Source of the DNA: Terripilifer sp031921685
GTDB lineage: Bacteria > Pseudomonadota > Alphaproteobacteria > Rhizobiales > Beijerinckiaceae
Assembly: GCF_031921685.1 (NCBI RefSeq)
Contig: NZ_JAPDHU010000002.1
Span: 1,240,001 to 1,304,000, forward strand
Direction: 5' to 3'
Length of the DNA stretch: 64,000 nt
Both the position numbers and the translations under genes were made by a program. Each line of letters starts with the position of its first letter. The stretch's first letter is position 1. The notes beneath the pieces are model-generated. The model ran no database searches. It was given only the letters and a program-made list of their open reading frames with translations, and had not been told where the DNA came from. This document shows positions 1 to 8,562 of the stretch, piece after piece.

Positions 1-158
1 CGAACGGCCGCAAGATTCACCCGGCCTATCTCTTCGAAGTGAAGAAGCCGTCGGAATCCAAGGGCCCGTGGGACTACTACAAGCTCGTCTCCACCATTCC
101 GGCCGAGCAGGCTTTCACGCCGCTGTCGGAAAGCACCTGCGCTCTCCTGAAGAAATAA
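1..158 (+). CDS. branched-chain amino-acid/urea-type ABC substrate-binding protein (C-terminal end only)
   Basis: The open frame enters from the left edge and stops at 156-158, giving about 51 residues that end in STCALLKK. The segment VKKPSESKGPWDYYKLV is typical of the C-terminal lobe of periplasmic LivK/UrtA-type binding proteins, which often end with a cysteine a few residues before the stop. It is followed in the same direction by livH and livM, so it is very probably the ligand receptor of that importer. The ligand cannot be told from this fragment. The start lies outside the window. Confidence 0.85.
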   Translation, partial: NGRKIHPAYLFEVKKPSESKGPWDYYKLVSTIPAEQAFTPLSESTCALLKK

Positions 159-166
159 GATCGGCG

Positions 167-190
167 GCCCGGCGGCACCCACCGCCGGGC
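167..190 (+). promoter_or_regulatory. intercistronic hairpin between binding protein and livH
   Basis: A perfect 9-bp inverted repeat (GCCCGGCGG at 167-175, CCGCCGGGC at 182-190) with a 6-nt loop starts 8 bases after the binding-protein stop codon. There is no T-tract, so it is not a classical intrinsic terminator. Such hairpins commonly stabilise the upstream binding-protein mRNA so that more binding protein than permease is made. That role is inferred here. Confidence 0.6.
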
Positions 191-227
191 ACCATCCTCC
201 GATCCAGAGCCTGAAAGACCGATCGCG

Positions 228-1091
228 ATGCAAGCCCTTTACGCCCAACTTCTGGTGGGTCTGATCAACGGCTCCTTCTATGCGCTTTTGAGCCTGGGGC
301 TCGCCGTCATTTTCGGCATGCTCAACATCATCAATTTCGCCCACGGCGCTCTCTATATGATGGGCGCCTTCGTCGCCTATTTCTTCCTCGAATATACTGG
401 GCTCGGCTACTGGTGGTCACTGCTGCTGGCGCCCATCGTCATCGGCCTGTTCGGCATGGTGCTCGAACGCACCATGCTGCATCGCCTGCAAGGCCTCGAT
501 CATCTTTATGGATTGCTGCTGACCTTCGGCCTCGCGCTCATCATCCAGGGCCTGTTCCAGAATTATTTCGGTTCCTCCGGCCTGCCCTATGCCATCCCTG
601 AGCAATTGCGCGGCGGCATCAACCTCGGCTTCATGTTCCTGCCCATCTATCGCGCCTGGGTGGTGGTCTTCTCTCTCGTCGTCTGTTTCGCCACCTGGTT
701 CCTCATCGAGCGCACGAGGCTCGGTGCCTATCTGCGCGCGGCGACGGAAAACCCCACTCTTGTGCAAGCCTTCGGCATCAACGTTCCCCGTATGATCACT
801 CTCACCTACGGTCTCGGCGTCGGTCTCGCGGCGCTGGCCGGCGTCCTCTCCGCGCCGATCAATCAGGTCCGCCCCTTGATGGGCGCGGATCTGATCATCG
901 TCGTCTTCGCTGTGGTGGTAATCGGCGGCATGGGCTCGATCATGGGTTCGATCATCACCGGCTTCGCGCTCGGCGTGATCGAGGGACTGACGAAATATTT
1001 TTATCCCGAAGCCTCCAACACCGTCGTCTTCGTTCTGATGGTGCTGGTGCTACTGGTGAAGCCGACGGGACTGACGGGACGGGCCAACTGA
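228..1091 (+). CDS. livH: branched-chain amino-acid ABC transporter permease LivH
   Basis: This 287-residue inner-membrane permease has the LivH signature: an N-terminal GLINGSFYALLSLGLAVIFG segment, then INFAHGALYMMGAF, and the EAA-like cytoplasmic loop around TRLGAYLRAATENPTLVQAFGIN, followed by GGMGSIMGS. Length and the roughly eight hydrophobic segments fit the family. It is one half of the membrane pore for import of branched-chain amino acids or related compounds. livM starts one base after its stop, so they are co-transcribed. The ATPase genes livG and livF are not downstream; they presumably lie left of the window or elsewhere. Confidence 0.93.
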   Translation: MQALYAQLLVGLINGSFYALLSLGLAVIFGMLNIINFAHGALYMMGAFVAYFFLEYTGLGYWWSLLLAPIVIGLFGMVLERTMLHRLQGLDHLYGLLLTFGLALIIQGLFQNYFGSSGLPYAIPEQLRGGINLGFMFLPIYRAWVVVFSLVVCFATWFLIERTRLGAYLRAATENPTLVQAFGINVPRMITLTYGLGVGLAALAGVLSAPINQVRPLMGADLIIVVFAVVVIGGMGSIMGSIITGFALGVIEGLTKYFYPEASNTVVFVLMVLVLLVKPTGLTGRAN

Positions 1092-1092
1092 C

Positions 1093-2055
1093 ATGACATC
1101 GATTACCGCGAGCACCAACCCGGCCAACAACACCCGCGACGAAAGCATCGTCTTCGTCGTCATGGCCGTGATCCTGGCCGTCGTCCCCTTCACCGGGCTC
1201 TATCCCTATTTCGTCATGCAGGCACTGTGCTTTTCCTTATTCGCCTGCGCCTTCAATCTGCTGATCGGCTATGGCGGTCTTTTGTCGTTCGGCCATGCCA
1301 TGTTCCTGGGCACGGCCGGCTATGTCACCGCTCATGCCTTGAAGGTCTGGGGTTTCGAGCCGGCGCTGGGCATTCTCCTGGGCGTCGCCGCCTCCGCCGC
1401 ACTCGCGGTGCTGACCGGCCTCATCGCCATTCGCCGACAGGGCATCTATTTCGCCATGATCACCTTGGCGCTGTCGCAGCTCCTCTATTTCATCTATCTG
1501 CAAACACCGTTCACCCATGGCGAGGACGGCATCCAGGGCGTGCCGCAGGGCCGGCTGTTCGGCTTCATCGATCTCTCCCGCCCCCTCACCCTCTATTATT
1601 TCGTTCTCATCGTTTTCCTGCTCGCCTTCCTGCTCATCTTCCGCATCATCAATTCGCCGTTCGGCGAAGTCTTGAAATCGATCCGCGAGAACGAACAGCG
1701 GGCGATCTCGCTTGGCTATCGCGCCGATCAGTACAAGCTCATGGCCTATATTCTGTCCGGCGCGCTCGCCGGCCTCGCCGGTTCCCTGAAAGTGCTGGTC
1801 GCGCAGAATGCGGGTCTAACCGATGTGCACTGGTCGATGTCCGGTGAAGTGGTTTTGATGACTTTGCTTGGCGGCCTCGGCACGATCTTCGGTCCGATCG
1901 TCGGCGCCTTCATCATCATCACCATGCAGCAATATCTCGCCCAGTTCGGCCAATGGGTGATCGTGATGCAGGGCGTGATCTTCGTGGTCTGCGTGCTCAC
2001 CTTCCGCCGTGGCATCGTCGGCGAGATCGCGCACTATTTTAAGCGCTCGCTTTAA
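1093..2055 (+). CDS. livM: branched-chain amino-acid ABC transporter permease LivM
   Basis: The product has 320 residues and about ten membrane segments. Family features are NLLIGYGGLLSFGHAMFLG near residue 60, the EAA loop SPFGEVLKSIRENEQRAISLGY around 190-210, and GEVVLMTLLGGLGTIFGP near 255-270. It is the second pore subunit of the same importer as livH. Its last 17 bases overlap the 3' end of the convergent SecY-like gene on the other strand, so the two messages would be antisense at their ends. No livG or livF follows. Confidence 0.93.
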   Translation: MTSITASTNPANNTRDESIVFVVMAVILAVVPFTGLYPYFVMQALCFSLFACAFNLLIGYGGLLSFGHAMFLGTAGYVTAHALKVWGFEPALGILLGVAASAALAVLTGLIAIRRQGIYFAMITLALSQLLYFIYLQTPFTHGEDGIQGVPQGRLFGFIDLSRPLTLYYFVLIVFLLAFLLIFRIINSPFGEVLKSIRENEQRAISLGYRADQYKLMAYILSGALAGLAGSLKVLVAQNAGLTDVHWSMSGEVVLMTLLGGLGTIFGPIVGAFIIITMQQYLAQFGQWVIVMQGVIFVVCVLTFRRGIVGEIAHYFKRSL

Positions 2056-3079
2056 AGGGTAAGAGACGCAGCAGCGACATCATCACCGTCACGGTGATGA
2101 TGAGCAAAGCCCCGCTGAAACGCCACGGCAAAGCCAGAAATTCGCTCAACAGCTCGCCCCCGACGCAGACGACCAGTTCCAACAGACAGAGCAACACCCA
2201 CGGCGCCGCCCGAACCGCGTACCCAGGCGCCGCATCGGCGCGCATCGACTGGCGCATATAGGCAAAGACGAAGAGCCCGATCAGCGGCACGAGCAGGATC
2301 AGTTGGATGATCGCGAGCGCCCGCGGCGACAGCGAAAAGACGAGATAGAAGAAGGCGGCAATATAACCCGCTACGACATTGGCCAGCAAAGGCGGCCAGA
2401 TCAGCGCTTGTATCGCGATCGGCGCAACCCCGTAGTCCCCCCGCGCGACAACTCTGTTCGCCAGGACGACAGCGGCGCTCGCCAGCAGGATATAAGCCAA
2501 ACCGATCAACACGCCGCCCAGACCCAAAGCACCGACTTGCATCGCCGTGATCACGGTCGCGGCCAACGCGGCAAAACCGCCAAGAAAGGGCGCGATCCAA
2601 ACCAACCAGAAGCCATTGCCGATGCCAGGCAGATCGATGCGATCGGCCAGCCAGACCAGCAGCAGCGTGCCGCCCACCAAGGCGGCGATCACGGCGAGCA
2701 TGGTCGTATTGTCGTCCGCCTGCAAAAGCCCCGCTCCCGCCAAAGCGGAAACCACGCCATAGGCCTGCATTGTCGCAAGAACGACGACGAAAATAAGCAG
2801 CAGACGGTAGGCCATTGCAGGAGAACGGGCCTGCCACTGCGCGAAGGGCGGGATCGCCAGTTTGGCGATCTCGAAAAAGATCAGCACGCTCAGAAACGGC
2901 ATCAGCCCCAAGGCCATGACCGACAGACGGCTCATGGCACCTTGCATGGGCATGGCGGCGAGCCGCTCGACATCAAGGCCCGGCAACGGGATCTTGCTGC
3001 CCAGCGCATAAACAACCAGCACACCAGCAACGACCGCCAGAGGTCGCCAGGATCGTTCCGTCCGCGCCGGTTCCATCAT
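2039..3079 (-). CDS. SecY-like protein, reduced paralogue of the translocon channel
   Basis: The 346-residue protein is almost entirely hydrophobic, with about ten membrane segments, the number found in SecY. Recognisable SecY landmarks are YALGSKIPLPGLD after segment 1, the MALGLMPFLSVLIFFEIAKL stretch matching the SecY LGIMPYISASI region, GIGNGFWLVW at segment 5 and a YGVAPI loop before segment 7. SecY is usually about 440 residues. Here the cytoplasmic loops that bind SecA and the ribosome are short, and no secE, secG or secA lies nearby. It stands alone beside a polysaccharide locus. The relation to SecY is fairly clear, but the function is unknown: it could export a specific substrate or have become something else. 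Confidence 0.72.
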   Translation of the reverse strand: MMEPARTERSWRPLAVVAGVLVVYALGSKIPLPGLDVERLAAMPMQGAMSRLSVMALGLMPFLSVLIFFEIAKLAIPPFAQWQARSPAMAYRLLLIFVVVLATMQAYGVVSALAGAGLLQADDNTTMLAVIAALVGGTLLLVWLADRIDLPGIGNGFWLVWIAPFLGGFAALAATVITAMQVGALGLGGVLIGLAYILLASAAVVLANRVVARGDYGVAPIAIQALIWPPLLANVVAGYIAAFFYLVFSLSPRALAIIQLILLVPLIGLFVFAYMRQSMRADAAPGYAVRAAPWVLLCLLELVVCVGGELLSEFLALPWRFSGALLIITVTVMMSLLRLLPFKASA

Positions 3080-3139
3080 CTACCGCTTCCCGATTCCTCG
3101 TCGGAAGATCGTAGTCGCGGTACCGGGTGAAGGCTACAG

Positions 3140-4192
3140 CTAAGCTGCGTTCACTCGCCGGCCCCTGTTCCACAGGGCGAAGGGCGCGCCCGACAGCAGC
3201 ACTTCAAGAAAGGCCCGGTCCTGCCAATGGCCGTTCACCGAGAGGCGCGGCAATGCGGTTAGGTGCTTAGCGTGCTCGGGGAACACCATGCCGGGCCGGG
3301 TCGTCACCGCGCTGGCGAAACCGAGTTCCTCAGCCAGCGCGAATTCACGCGGTCCCGCCGAGGTCGGATCGCCGACGGGAAATGCCAGATGGCGCGCCGG
3401 CTGGCCGATCTCGCGTTCGATGATCGCGCGGCTCTCCGCCAGTTCACGCCGCGCGAAAGCCTCATCATGCTTGGCGAGCATCGGATGGGTCAGCGTATGC
3501 ACGCCGATGGTGCACAGCGGATCGCGCGCGATCTGGCGCAGGCCATCCCAATCGAGGCACAACCGCTCGACGAGTTTCACGGGCGCGACACCGGCTTGCC
3601 GCGCGAGACCGGCAATGCGATCGAGCAAATCCTGTTCGGAACCAGCGCGCAACGGCCAATAGAGCGCCCGGAAGGCCTCGGCTTTTTCCGTGTCGTTGCG
3701 GCAATCAAGCATGAACCGCGTGCCGCCGATCTCAATCTCGATCTGGTCGAGGGCGCGGATCGCCTCTTCAAGCTCCACCCACCAGAGCCTTGCCGTACGC
3801 CCGGCGAAGCCAGTCGTCACATAGAGGGTGAACGGCGCCTCGTGGCGGCGCAGGATCGGCAGGGCATATTCGAGATTGTCCTTATAGCCATCGTCGAAGG
3901 TCAGCACGGCAAAGGGCTTTTCCCCGCGCTGCCCCAGCCGTTCGACGGCCTGATCGAGGCTGACGATCTGGAAGCCCTCGCCGCGCAAAGTGTCGATCAC
4001 CGTCTCCAGAAAATCCGGCGTGATCTCCAGAAGCCGGTTCGGCGCAAAACCTTGCCCCGCCCACGGCCGCACGTGATGGAACATCAGAATCACGCCCGCG
4101 CCACGGGCAAAGCGCGCCGCCCGGTGCAGCCCCGTGGCCCGGAACACCGCGAAACCGGCCGCGATGGCCTTTTCCTTGACGCTCGCGCGCAT
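3140..4192 (-). CDS. polysaccharide deacetylase family protein (NodB-like, HfsH-like)
   Basis: The 350-residue protein has a NodB homology domain. It shows an MFHHV motif near residue 38, the metal and catalytic motif TFDDGY at 98-103 (Asp100, Asp101) and the HTLTHP motif with His232 and His236. These residues are those of carbohydrate esterase family 4 enzymes, which remove N-acetyl groups from polymeric amino sugars. No clear signal peptide is visible, so it may act in the cytoplasm or at the inner membrane. It is divergent from an acyltransferase gene and next to export genes, so it probably modifies the locus polysaccharide. A deacetylase plus a FemAB/GNAT protein recalls HfsH and HfsK of holdfast synthesis. 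Confidence 0.85.
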   Translation of the reverse strand: MRASVKEKAIAAGFAVFRATGLHRAARFARGAGVILMFHHVRPWAGQGFAPNRLLEITPDFLETVIDTLRGEGFQIVSLDQAVERLGQRGEKPFAVLTFDDGYKDNLEYALPILRRHEAPFTLYVTTGFAGRTARLWWVELEEAIRALDQIEIEIGGTRFMLDCRNDTEKAEAFRALYWPLRAGSEQDLLDRIAGLARQAGVAPVKLVERLCLDWDGLRQIARDPLCTIGVHTLTHPMLAKHDEAFARRELAESRAIIEREIGQPARHLAFPVGDPTSAGPREFALAEELGFASAVTTRPGMVFPEHAKHLTALPRLSVNGHWQDRAFLEVLLSGAPFALWNRGRRVNAA

Positions 4193-4304
4193 GGCAGATT
4201 CACAACCTCGGATAAGTCCGCATTGACAATTGCAAGCTATTTTAACAGTCCATCATAGACGGCAGTTACGAACAAATCGTCGCGACGCCCCTGTCGCGCA
4301 AACC

Positions 4305-5471
4305 ATGGCCGAGAGCGTGAGCATACTTCCTCGCATCGAGATTCACGACGATCCGGCCGGCGTCCTCGACGCCTGGGCCGAACTGGAGGCGATCGCGCCG
4401 GCTTCCGTGTATCAGACACGGCGCTGGTTGCTGCCGTGGATCGAGACCGTCTGCCCGGCCGCCGGCATCCGCCCGCTCCTGATCCTCACCCGCGATCCGG
4501 GCAGCGGCGCACCGCAAATGCTGCTGCCTTTCGGCATCCAGACGGCGGGCGGCCTGCGGCTGGCCCAGTTCCTCGGCGGCCGCGACTCCAACGCCAATCT
4601 CGGCCTGTATCGGCCGGGCAGCGAGCCGCCCCGCAACATTCTCGTGGCCATTCTGATGCAGGTGGCCCAGGCCAGCGCGCTGAAGCCGGACGCCTATGTG
4701 CTGGCCAACCAGCCTCTTACTTGGGAAGGCCGTCCCAATCCTTTCGCTGCGCTCGGCCGCCAGGACAGTCCGAGCTTTTGCTATTCGACCACGCTCACCG
4801 CCGATTTCGAAGCGCTCGCCAAGGAGCGATTGTCGGCCGATACCCGTAAGAAACTGCGCTACAAGGCGCGTAAACTCGAAGAACAGGGCCCGGTCGCCTA
4901 CCACAAGGCCATGACCGCCGAAGAGATCGAGGCGACGATCGACACTTATCTGGCGCAGAAGCGTGAGCGCTTCGCCCAGATGAACATCACTTCCGACATG
5001 CGCAACGATGTGGCGCTGGCTTATTTTCGCCGTTCCTGCCTGCCGCGTGACGGAGAAGCACCCGCGATCGAACTGCACACGCTGGCGATGGGCACCCGCA
5101 TCATTGCCATTTATGGCGGCGGCATCCATCGCGGCCGCTTCCATGGCATGATCAATTCCTTCGACATGGATCCGATGATCGCCCGTTTCAGCCCCGGCGA
5201 TCTGCTGCTGCAACGCTTGATCGAAGCCAAATGCCAGGACGGTCTGACGCGCTTCGATCTCGGCATCGGCGAAGGCCGCTACAAGAACACCTGGTGCAAC
5301 GAGGCCGAGCCGCTGTTCGACACGTTGATCGGCCAAAGCGGCGCCGGCAAGGCTTTCGTGGCGATGGAAAAGACCCGCCGCCGCGCCAAGCGCCTCATCA
5401 AGCAAAGCGAATGGGCCTGGCCAATGGCGAAGCGCCTGCGCGCCAGCCTCGGCTTTCTGCGTCGAAATTAA
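4305..5471 (+). CDS. GNAT/FemAB-fold acyltransferase of the CelD/BcsL-HfsK type
   Basis: The product has about 388 residues. ATG 4305 (MAESVSILPRIEI) is preferred over the upstream ATG 4230, because the extra 25 residues are Arg- and His-rich and fall in the divergent promoter region. The C-terminal half carries the acyltransferase core: LSADTRKKLRYKARKLEE, then HTLAMGTRIIAIYGGGI and FSPGDLLLQRLIEAKCQDG with FDLGIGEGRYKNTW. This pattern is typical of CelD/BcsL-type proteins tied to extracellular polysaccharides. It probably adds an acyl group to a lipid-linked or polymeric sugar. It is divergent from the deacetylase and convergent with the wzz-like gene, one base apart. Confidence 0.78.
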   Translation: MAESVSILPRIEIHDDPAGVLDAWAELEAIAPASVYQTRRWLLPWIETVCPAAGIRPLLILTRDPGSGAPQMLLPFGIQTAGGLRLAQFLGGRDSNANLGLYRPGSEPPRNILVAILMQVAQASALKPDAYVLANQPLTWEGRPNPFAALGRQDSPSFCYSTTLTADFEALAKERLSADTRKKLRYKARKLEEQGPVAYHKAMTAEEIEATIDTYLAQKRERFAQMNITSDMRNDVALAYFRRSCLPRDGEAPAIELHTLAMGTRIIAIYGGGIHRGRFHGMINSFDMDPMIARFSPGDLLLQRLIEAKCQDGLTRFDLGIGEGRYKNTWCNEAEPLFDTLIGQSGAGKAFVAMEKTRRRAKRLIKQSEWAWPMAKRLRASLGFLRRN

Positions 5472-5472
5472 A

Positions 5473-7806
5473 TCAAGCCGCGTCGCTAACCACCGGCCGA
5501 CGGCTCGGCCGCGGCATTTCCGGCGCCGGCGAGGTTTGCATGACGACGGCTTCGCCAGCGCCGGCTTCCACCAGCGATGAACCAAGCGCCGTTGCCACTG
5601 GTCCCATCGCGGGCGAAACCACACAGACGCAATCGGCGGCTGGCGCCAGCCCCTTGGTGATTCCATCATCCGCCACCGGCGGCATCGACAGAACGAGGAA
5701 TTCATAGGTCTGCGACAGGGCGTCGATGATCGCTTCCAGGTCTTCGCCGATCAGCACGCTGCCCTCGCCCGCCTCGAGCACATGCAGGCGCGAACCGCGA
5801 TCGCGATGGATCACCTCTTCGAACGAGGCGTCACCGGTCAACAGATCCGACAGCCCTTCCCGATGTTCGCGCAGTGGCGAACGGCGGAAATCGAGCAGAA
5901 TCGTCCGGGCTTCATTGGCAAGTTCCCGCGCCAAGGGATAGGCCGTCTCGCGGCTGTCGAGCGCCGCATCGGTCGGCACCGTCATGACCCGCGTGGCATA
6001 TTCGATTTCGGCCGTGTCGAGCAGACGGCGTGCGACGGTGGCAACCGACAGGCGCGTATCAGCAGGCACATCGCTTGGCGCGTCCGCGTCAGCCACAGGT
6101 TCCGCCAACGGCATGGGCACGGATTCGGGCACCGCGGGCATGTCGGATTCGGATTCCGGTTCGGGCTTGGCGTCCTCGATTTTGCTCCTGCGCCAGCCAG
6201 CGAGCAAAGAAGCCAAGGCCGGCAAGGCAAACAAGCTGCGAGTCGGACGCGGATCAGGCCGCGGTTCGACGCGCACGTCAGGCGTCACGGGGCGATCGGC
6301 AGGCGACGCCTCGACGACATCCATCGTGCGGCCCGGGCGCGGATCGGGATCATGCCGCGGCGACGGCGGCGCATAGGTGCCTTGCGGGCCATTCGGCACG
6401 AAGCTGTTGCCGGTGAGGAATTCGCGCATCAGGACGGCGCCGATCGACAGGACAAGACCTGCCAGCGTCGCCATCACGATGATCGGCAGCTTTTTCGGGA
6501 ACGACGGCAGTTGCGGCGCCACGGCACGCGAAATCACACGCGCATCGCCGGGGGTCGAGGCCGATTCCTGGCGCGCCGTCGCTTCCTGATATTTGGTGAT
6601 GTTGGATTCGAGCTGATCCTTTTGCAGCTTCACGTCGCGTTCGAGTTCGCGCAGCCGCACTTCGTCACCGCTGGCATTGCCGACAGTGCGCCGCTGCTGA
6701 TCGACGGCGGCGATAAGATTGTCGACGCGCGCGCCGGCGATCTTGGCATCGTTCTCCAAGGCGCGCGCCGAGCGTTCGGCGGCCGTGCGCAGATCGGCAT
6801 CGAGCGTCGCAAGCTGCGCCATCAAATCCTTGATGCGCGGATGCTGCGGTCCCAACGTGCGCGATTCCAGCGCTAGTTGCGCCCGCAGATTGATGCGCTG
6901 TTCGGAAATGCGGCGGATCAGATCATCCTTGGCGATATCCGGCATATCGGTGAGGCGGCCGCTGCGAATGGCATCGCGCAGCAGTTTCGCCTTGGCCTGC
7001 GCCTCGGCTTGGGCCGAGCGCGCCGTGGCGAGCTGACCGTTGATATCGGAGAGCGCCTGCGTCGGCAGCGTCATATTGTTGGCGCCGAGCATCAGGCCGG
7101 TCGAGGCGCGAAACGCTTCGAGCTTGGCTTCCGACTGCGCCACTTGCTTGCGCAGTTCGCCCACCAACGTGCCCAGCGATTCCGCGGCCGCCTTGGCACG
7201 CTCGCGCTTCGCTTGCGACTGCATGTCGATATAAAGATCGGCGATCGTGTTGGCGCCCTTGGCGGCGAGATCGGGATCGGGCGCCTTGAACTCGATCTGC
7301 AACACGCGCGACTTCGGCACCGGGAACACCGCCAGCGCATCGAAGTAGTTGTCGAGAATGCGATCTTCCGGATTAGCCGGCGTGCGGCTGACGCCAAGCA
7401 GCGACAATAGATTGCCGAGCAGGCTGCCGCCAGCCAGCGGATCGTAATAGGAATTGCCCCGCAGCCCCAGCGCGCGGATCGCCTCACGGCCGAGATCGCG
7501 CGACGTCACCACCTGCACCTGGCTCGCGACCGCCTCCTGGTCGGGGGCCTGGCCCGACGACTCAGTCTGCACCCGCTCCGGCCGCGTGAAATAGTTTTCC
7601 TGATTCTCGATCAGTACCTTGGCCTCGCCGGTGTAGCGCGGCTTGACGACCAGCACGAAAGCGGTAGCGAGCGCGAAGCAAAGAGCCGTCGTTCCCAAGA
7701 TAACGTTGCGCTTACGCCAGACCGTCCGCCAGATACCCGGCAGATCGAGGTCCAGCGTGCGGCCGTCGTATCTTTGATCGTTAGAATCGGTCGCCTGGGA
7801 ACTCAT
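5473..7806 (-). CDS. Wzz/GumC-family polysaccharide co-polymerase with degenerate BY-kinase domain
   Basis: The 777-residue protein begins with a Wzz domain: a membrane segment around residues 35-55, then RYTGEAKVLIENQ. A long coiled-coil periplasmic region of about residues 200-430 follows, then a second membrane segment, KLPIIVMATLAGLVLSIGAV. After a Pro-rich cytoplasmic linker, the last 200 residues align by eye with the kinase domain of ExoP/Wzc proteins (LLDFRRSPLREHREGLSDLL, TYEFLVLSMPPVADDGI). The P-loop is replaced by VPTDAALDSRET, and the Walker A' and B acidic residues are missing, so it should not bind ATP as a kinase. It controls chain length and export across the envelope. It faces away from the wza-like gene, sharing a promoter region with it. 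Confidence 0.88.
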   Translation of the reverse strand: MSSQATDSNDQRYDGRTLDLDLPGIWRTVWRKRNVILGTTALCFALATAFVLVVKPRYTGEAKVLIENQENYFTRPERVQTESSGQAPDQEAVASQVQVVTSRDLGREAIRALGLRGNSYYDPLAGGSLLGNLLSLLGVSRTPANPEDRILDNYFDALAVFPVPKSRVLQIEFKAPDPDLAAKGANTIADLYIDMQSQAKRERAKAAAESLGTLVGELRKQVAQSEAKLEAFRASTGLMLGANNMTLPTQALSDINGQLATARSAQAEAQAKAKLLRDAIRSGRLTDMPDIAKDDLIRRISEQRINLRAQLALESRTLGPQHPRIKDLMAQLATLDADLRTAAERSARALENDAKIAGARVDNLIAAVDQQRRTVGNASGDEVRLRELERDVKLQKDQLESNITKYQEATARQESASTPGDARVISRAVAPQLPSFPKKLPIIVMATLAGLVLSIGAVLMREFLTGNSFVPNGPQGTYAPPSPRHDPDPRPGRTMDVVEASPADRPVTPDVRVEPRPDPRPTRSLFALPALASLLAGWRRSKIEDAKPEPESESDMPAVPESVPMPLAEPVADADAPSDVPADTRLSVATVARRLLDTAEIEYATRVMTVPTDAALDSRETAYPLARELANEARTILLDFRRSPLREHREGLSDLLTGDASFEEVIHRDRGSRLHVLEAGEGSVLIGEDLEAIIDALSQTYEFLVLSMPPVADDGITKGLAPAADCVCVVSPAMGPVATALGSSLVEAGAGEAVVMQTSPAPEMPRPSRRPVVSDAA

Positions 7807-7975
7807 GAAACGCCCTTTCGGAAACTGGGCGGATTAGAGCGCCTTATGGTTGAGGGCTGGTTAACCCGCCAATCCCACGGCACTGAGTTGCTTAGGCTTT
7901 ATTAACCATACCACCCTAAGACTTAAGCCGTGATCCCGCCGATGGCCGGAGGGAAAAGTCTCGTGTGGTTGCAGC

Positions 7976-8539
7976 ATGATACGGCGTTCGTTCATCGCGG
8001 CCCTGGCCCTCGCGGCGATCGCGTTGCAGGGCTGTGCCAGGACCCATTATCAAAACGAGCTCCTCGAGGCGAACGCGGCGGCCCCTTACCTTCTGGCCTC
8101 CGGCGATCGTCTCCGCATCATCGTTTTCGGCCAGGATTCGCTCTCGAACTCCTATGCCGTCGACGGAGCCGGCCGCATTTCCATGCCGCTGATCGGCCCG
8201 ATCGACGCCTTCGGCCATTCCACCACTCAGCTTGAACGCATCATCGAAGGCAAACTGCGTGGCGGCTATCTGCGCGAGCCGAAAGTCTCTGTCGAAGTCG
8301 AGGCTTACCGTCCCTTCTTCATCCTCGGGGAAGTGATCACCGCCGGCCAGTACCCATTCATTAACGGCATGACGGTACAAAATGCCGTCGCGGTGGCCGG
8401 AGGTTTCGGGCCACGCGCGTCGAGATCGAGCGCCGATCTGACGCGAGTCATCAACGGCGCTCCCGTCACGGGATCAGTGCCGCTGACCTATCCGGTCCTG
8501 CCGGGCGACACGATCACAGTCCGGGAGCGCTTCTTCTAG
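7976..8539 (+). CDS. polysaccharide export outer-membrane lipoprotein (Wza/GumB family)
   Basis: The 187-residue product has a lipoprotein signal ending in ALQGC (Cys20). A Poly_export domain follows (LLASGDRLRIIVFGQDSLSNS, GRISMPLIGPIDAFGHS), then one SLBB-like domain (RPFFILGEVITAGQYPF, VQNAVAVAGGF). This is the short single-SLBB form usual in GumB/HfsD-like exporters. It would form the outer-membrane end of the channel whose inner part is the Wzz-like protein encoded divergently 169 bases away. The glycosyltransferase gene starts 23 bases after its stop, so it probably heads the operon that runs to 13.8 kb. Confidence 0.9.
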   Translation: MIRRSFIAALALAAIALQGCARTHYQNELLEANAAAPYLLASGDRLRIIVFGQDSLSNSYAVDGAGRISMPLIGPIDAFGHSTTQLERIIEGKLRGGYLREPKVSVEVEAYRPFFILGEVITAGQYPFINGMTVQNAVAVAGGFGPRASRSSADLTRVINGAPVTGSVPLTYPVLPGDTITVRERFF

Positions 8540-8562
8540 GACAGGCGCTAAAGGCATGTGTC

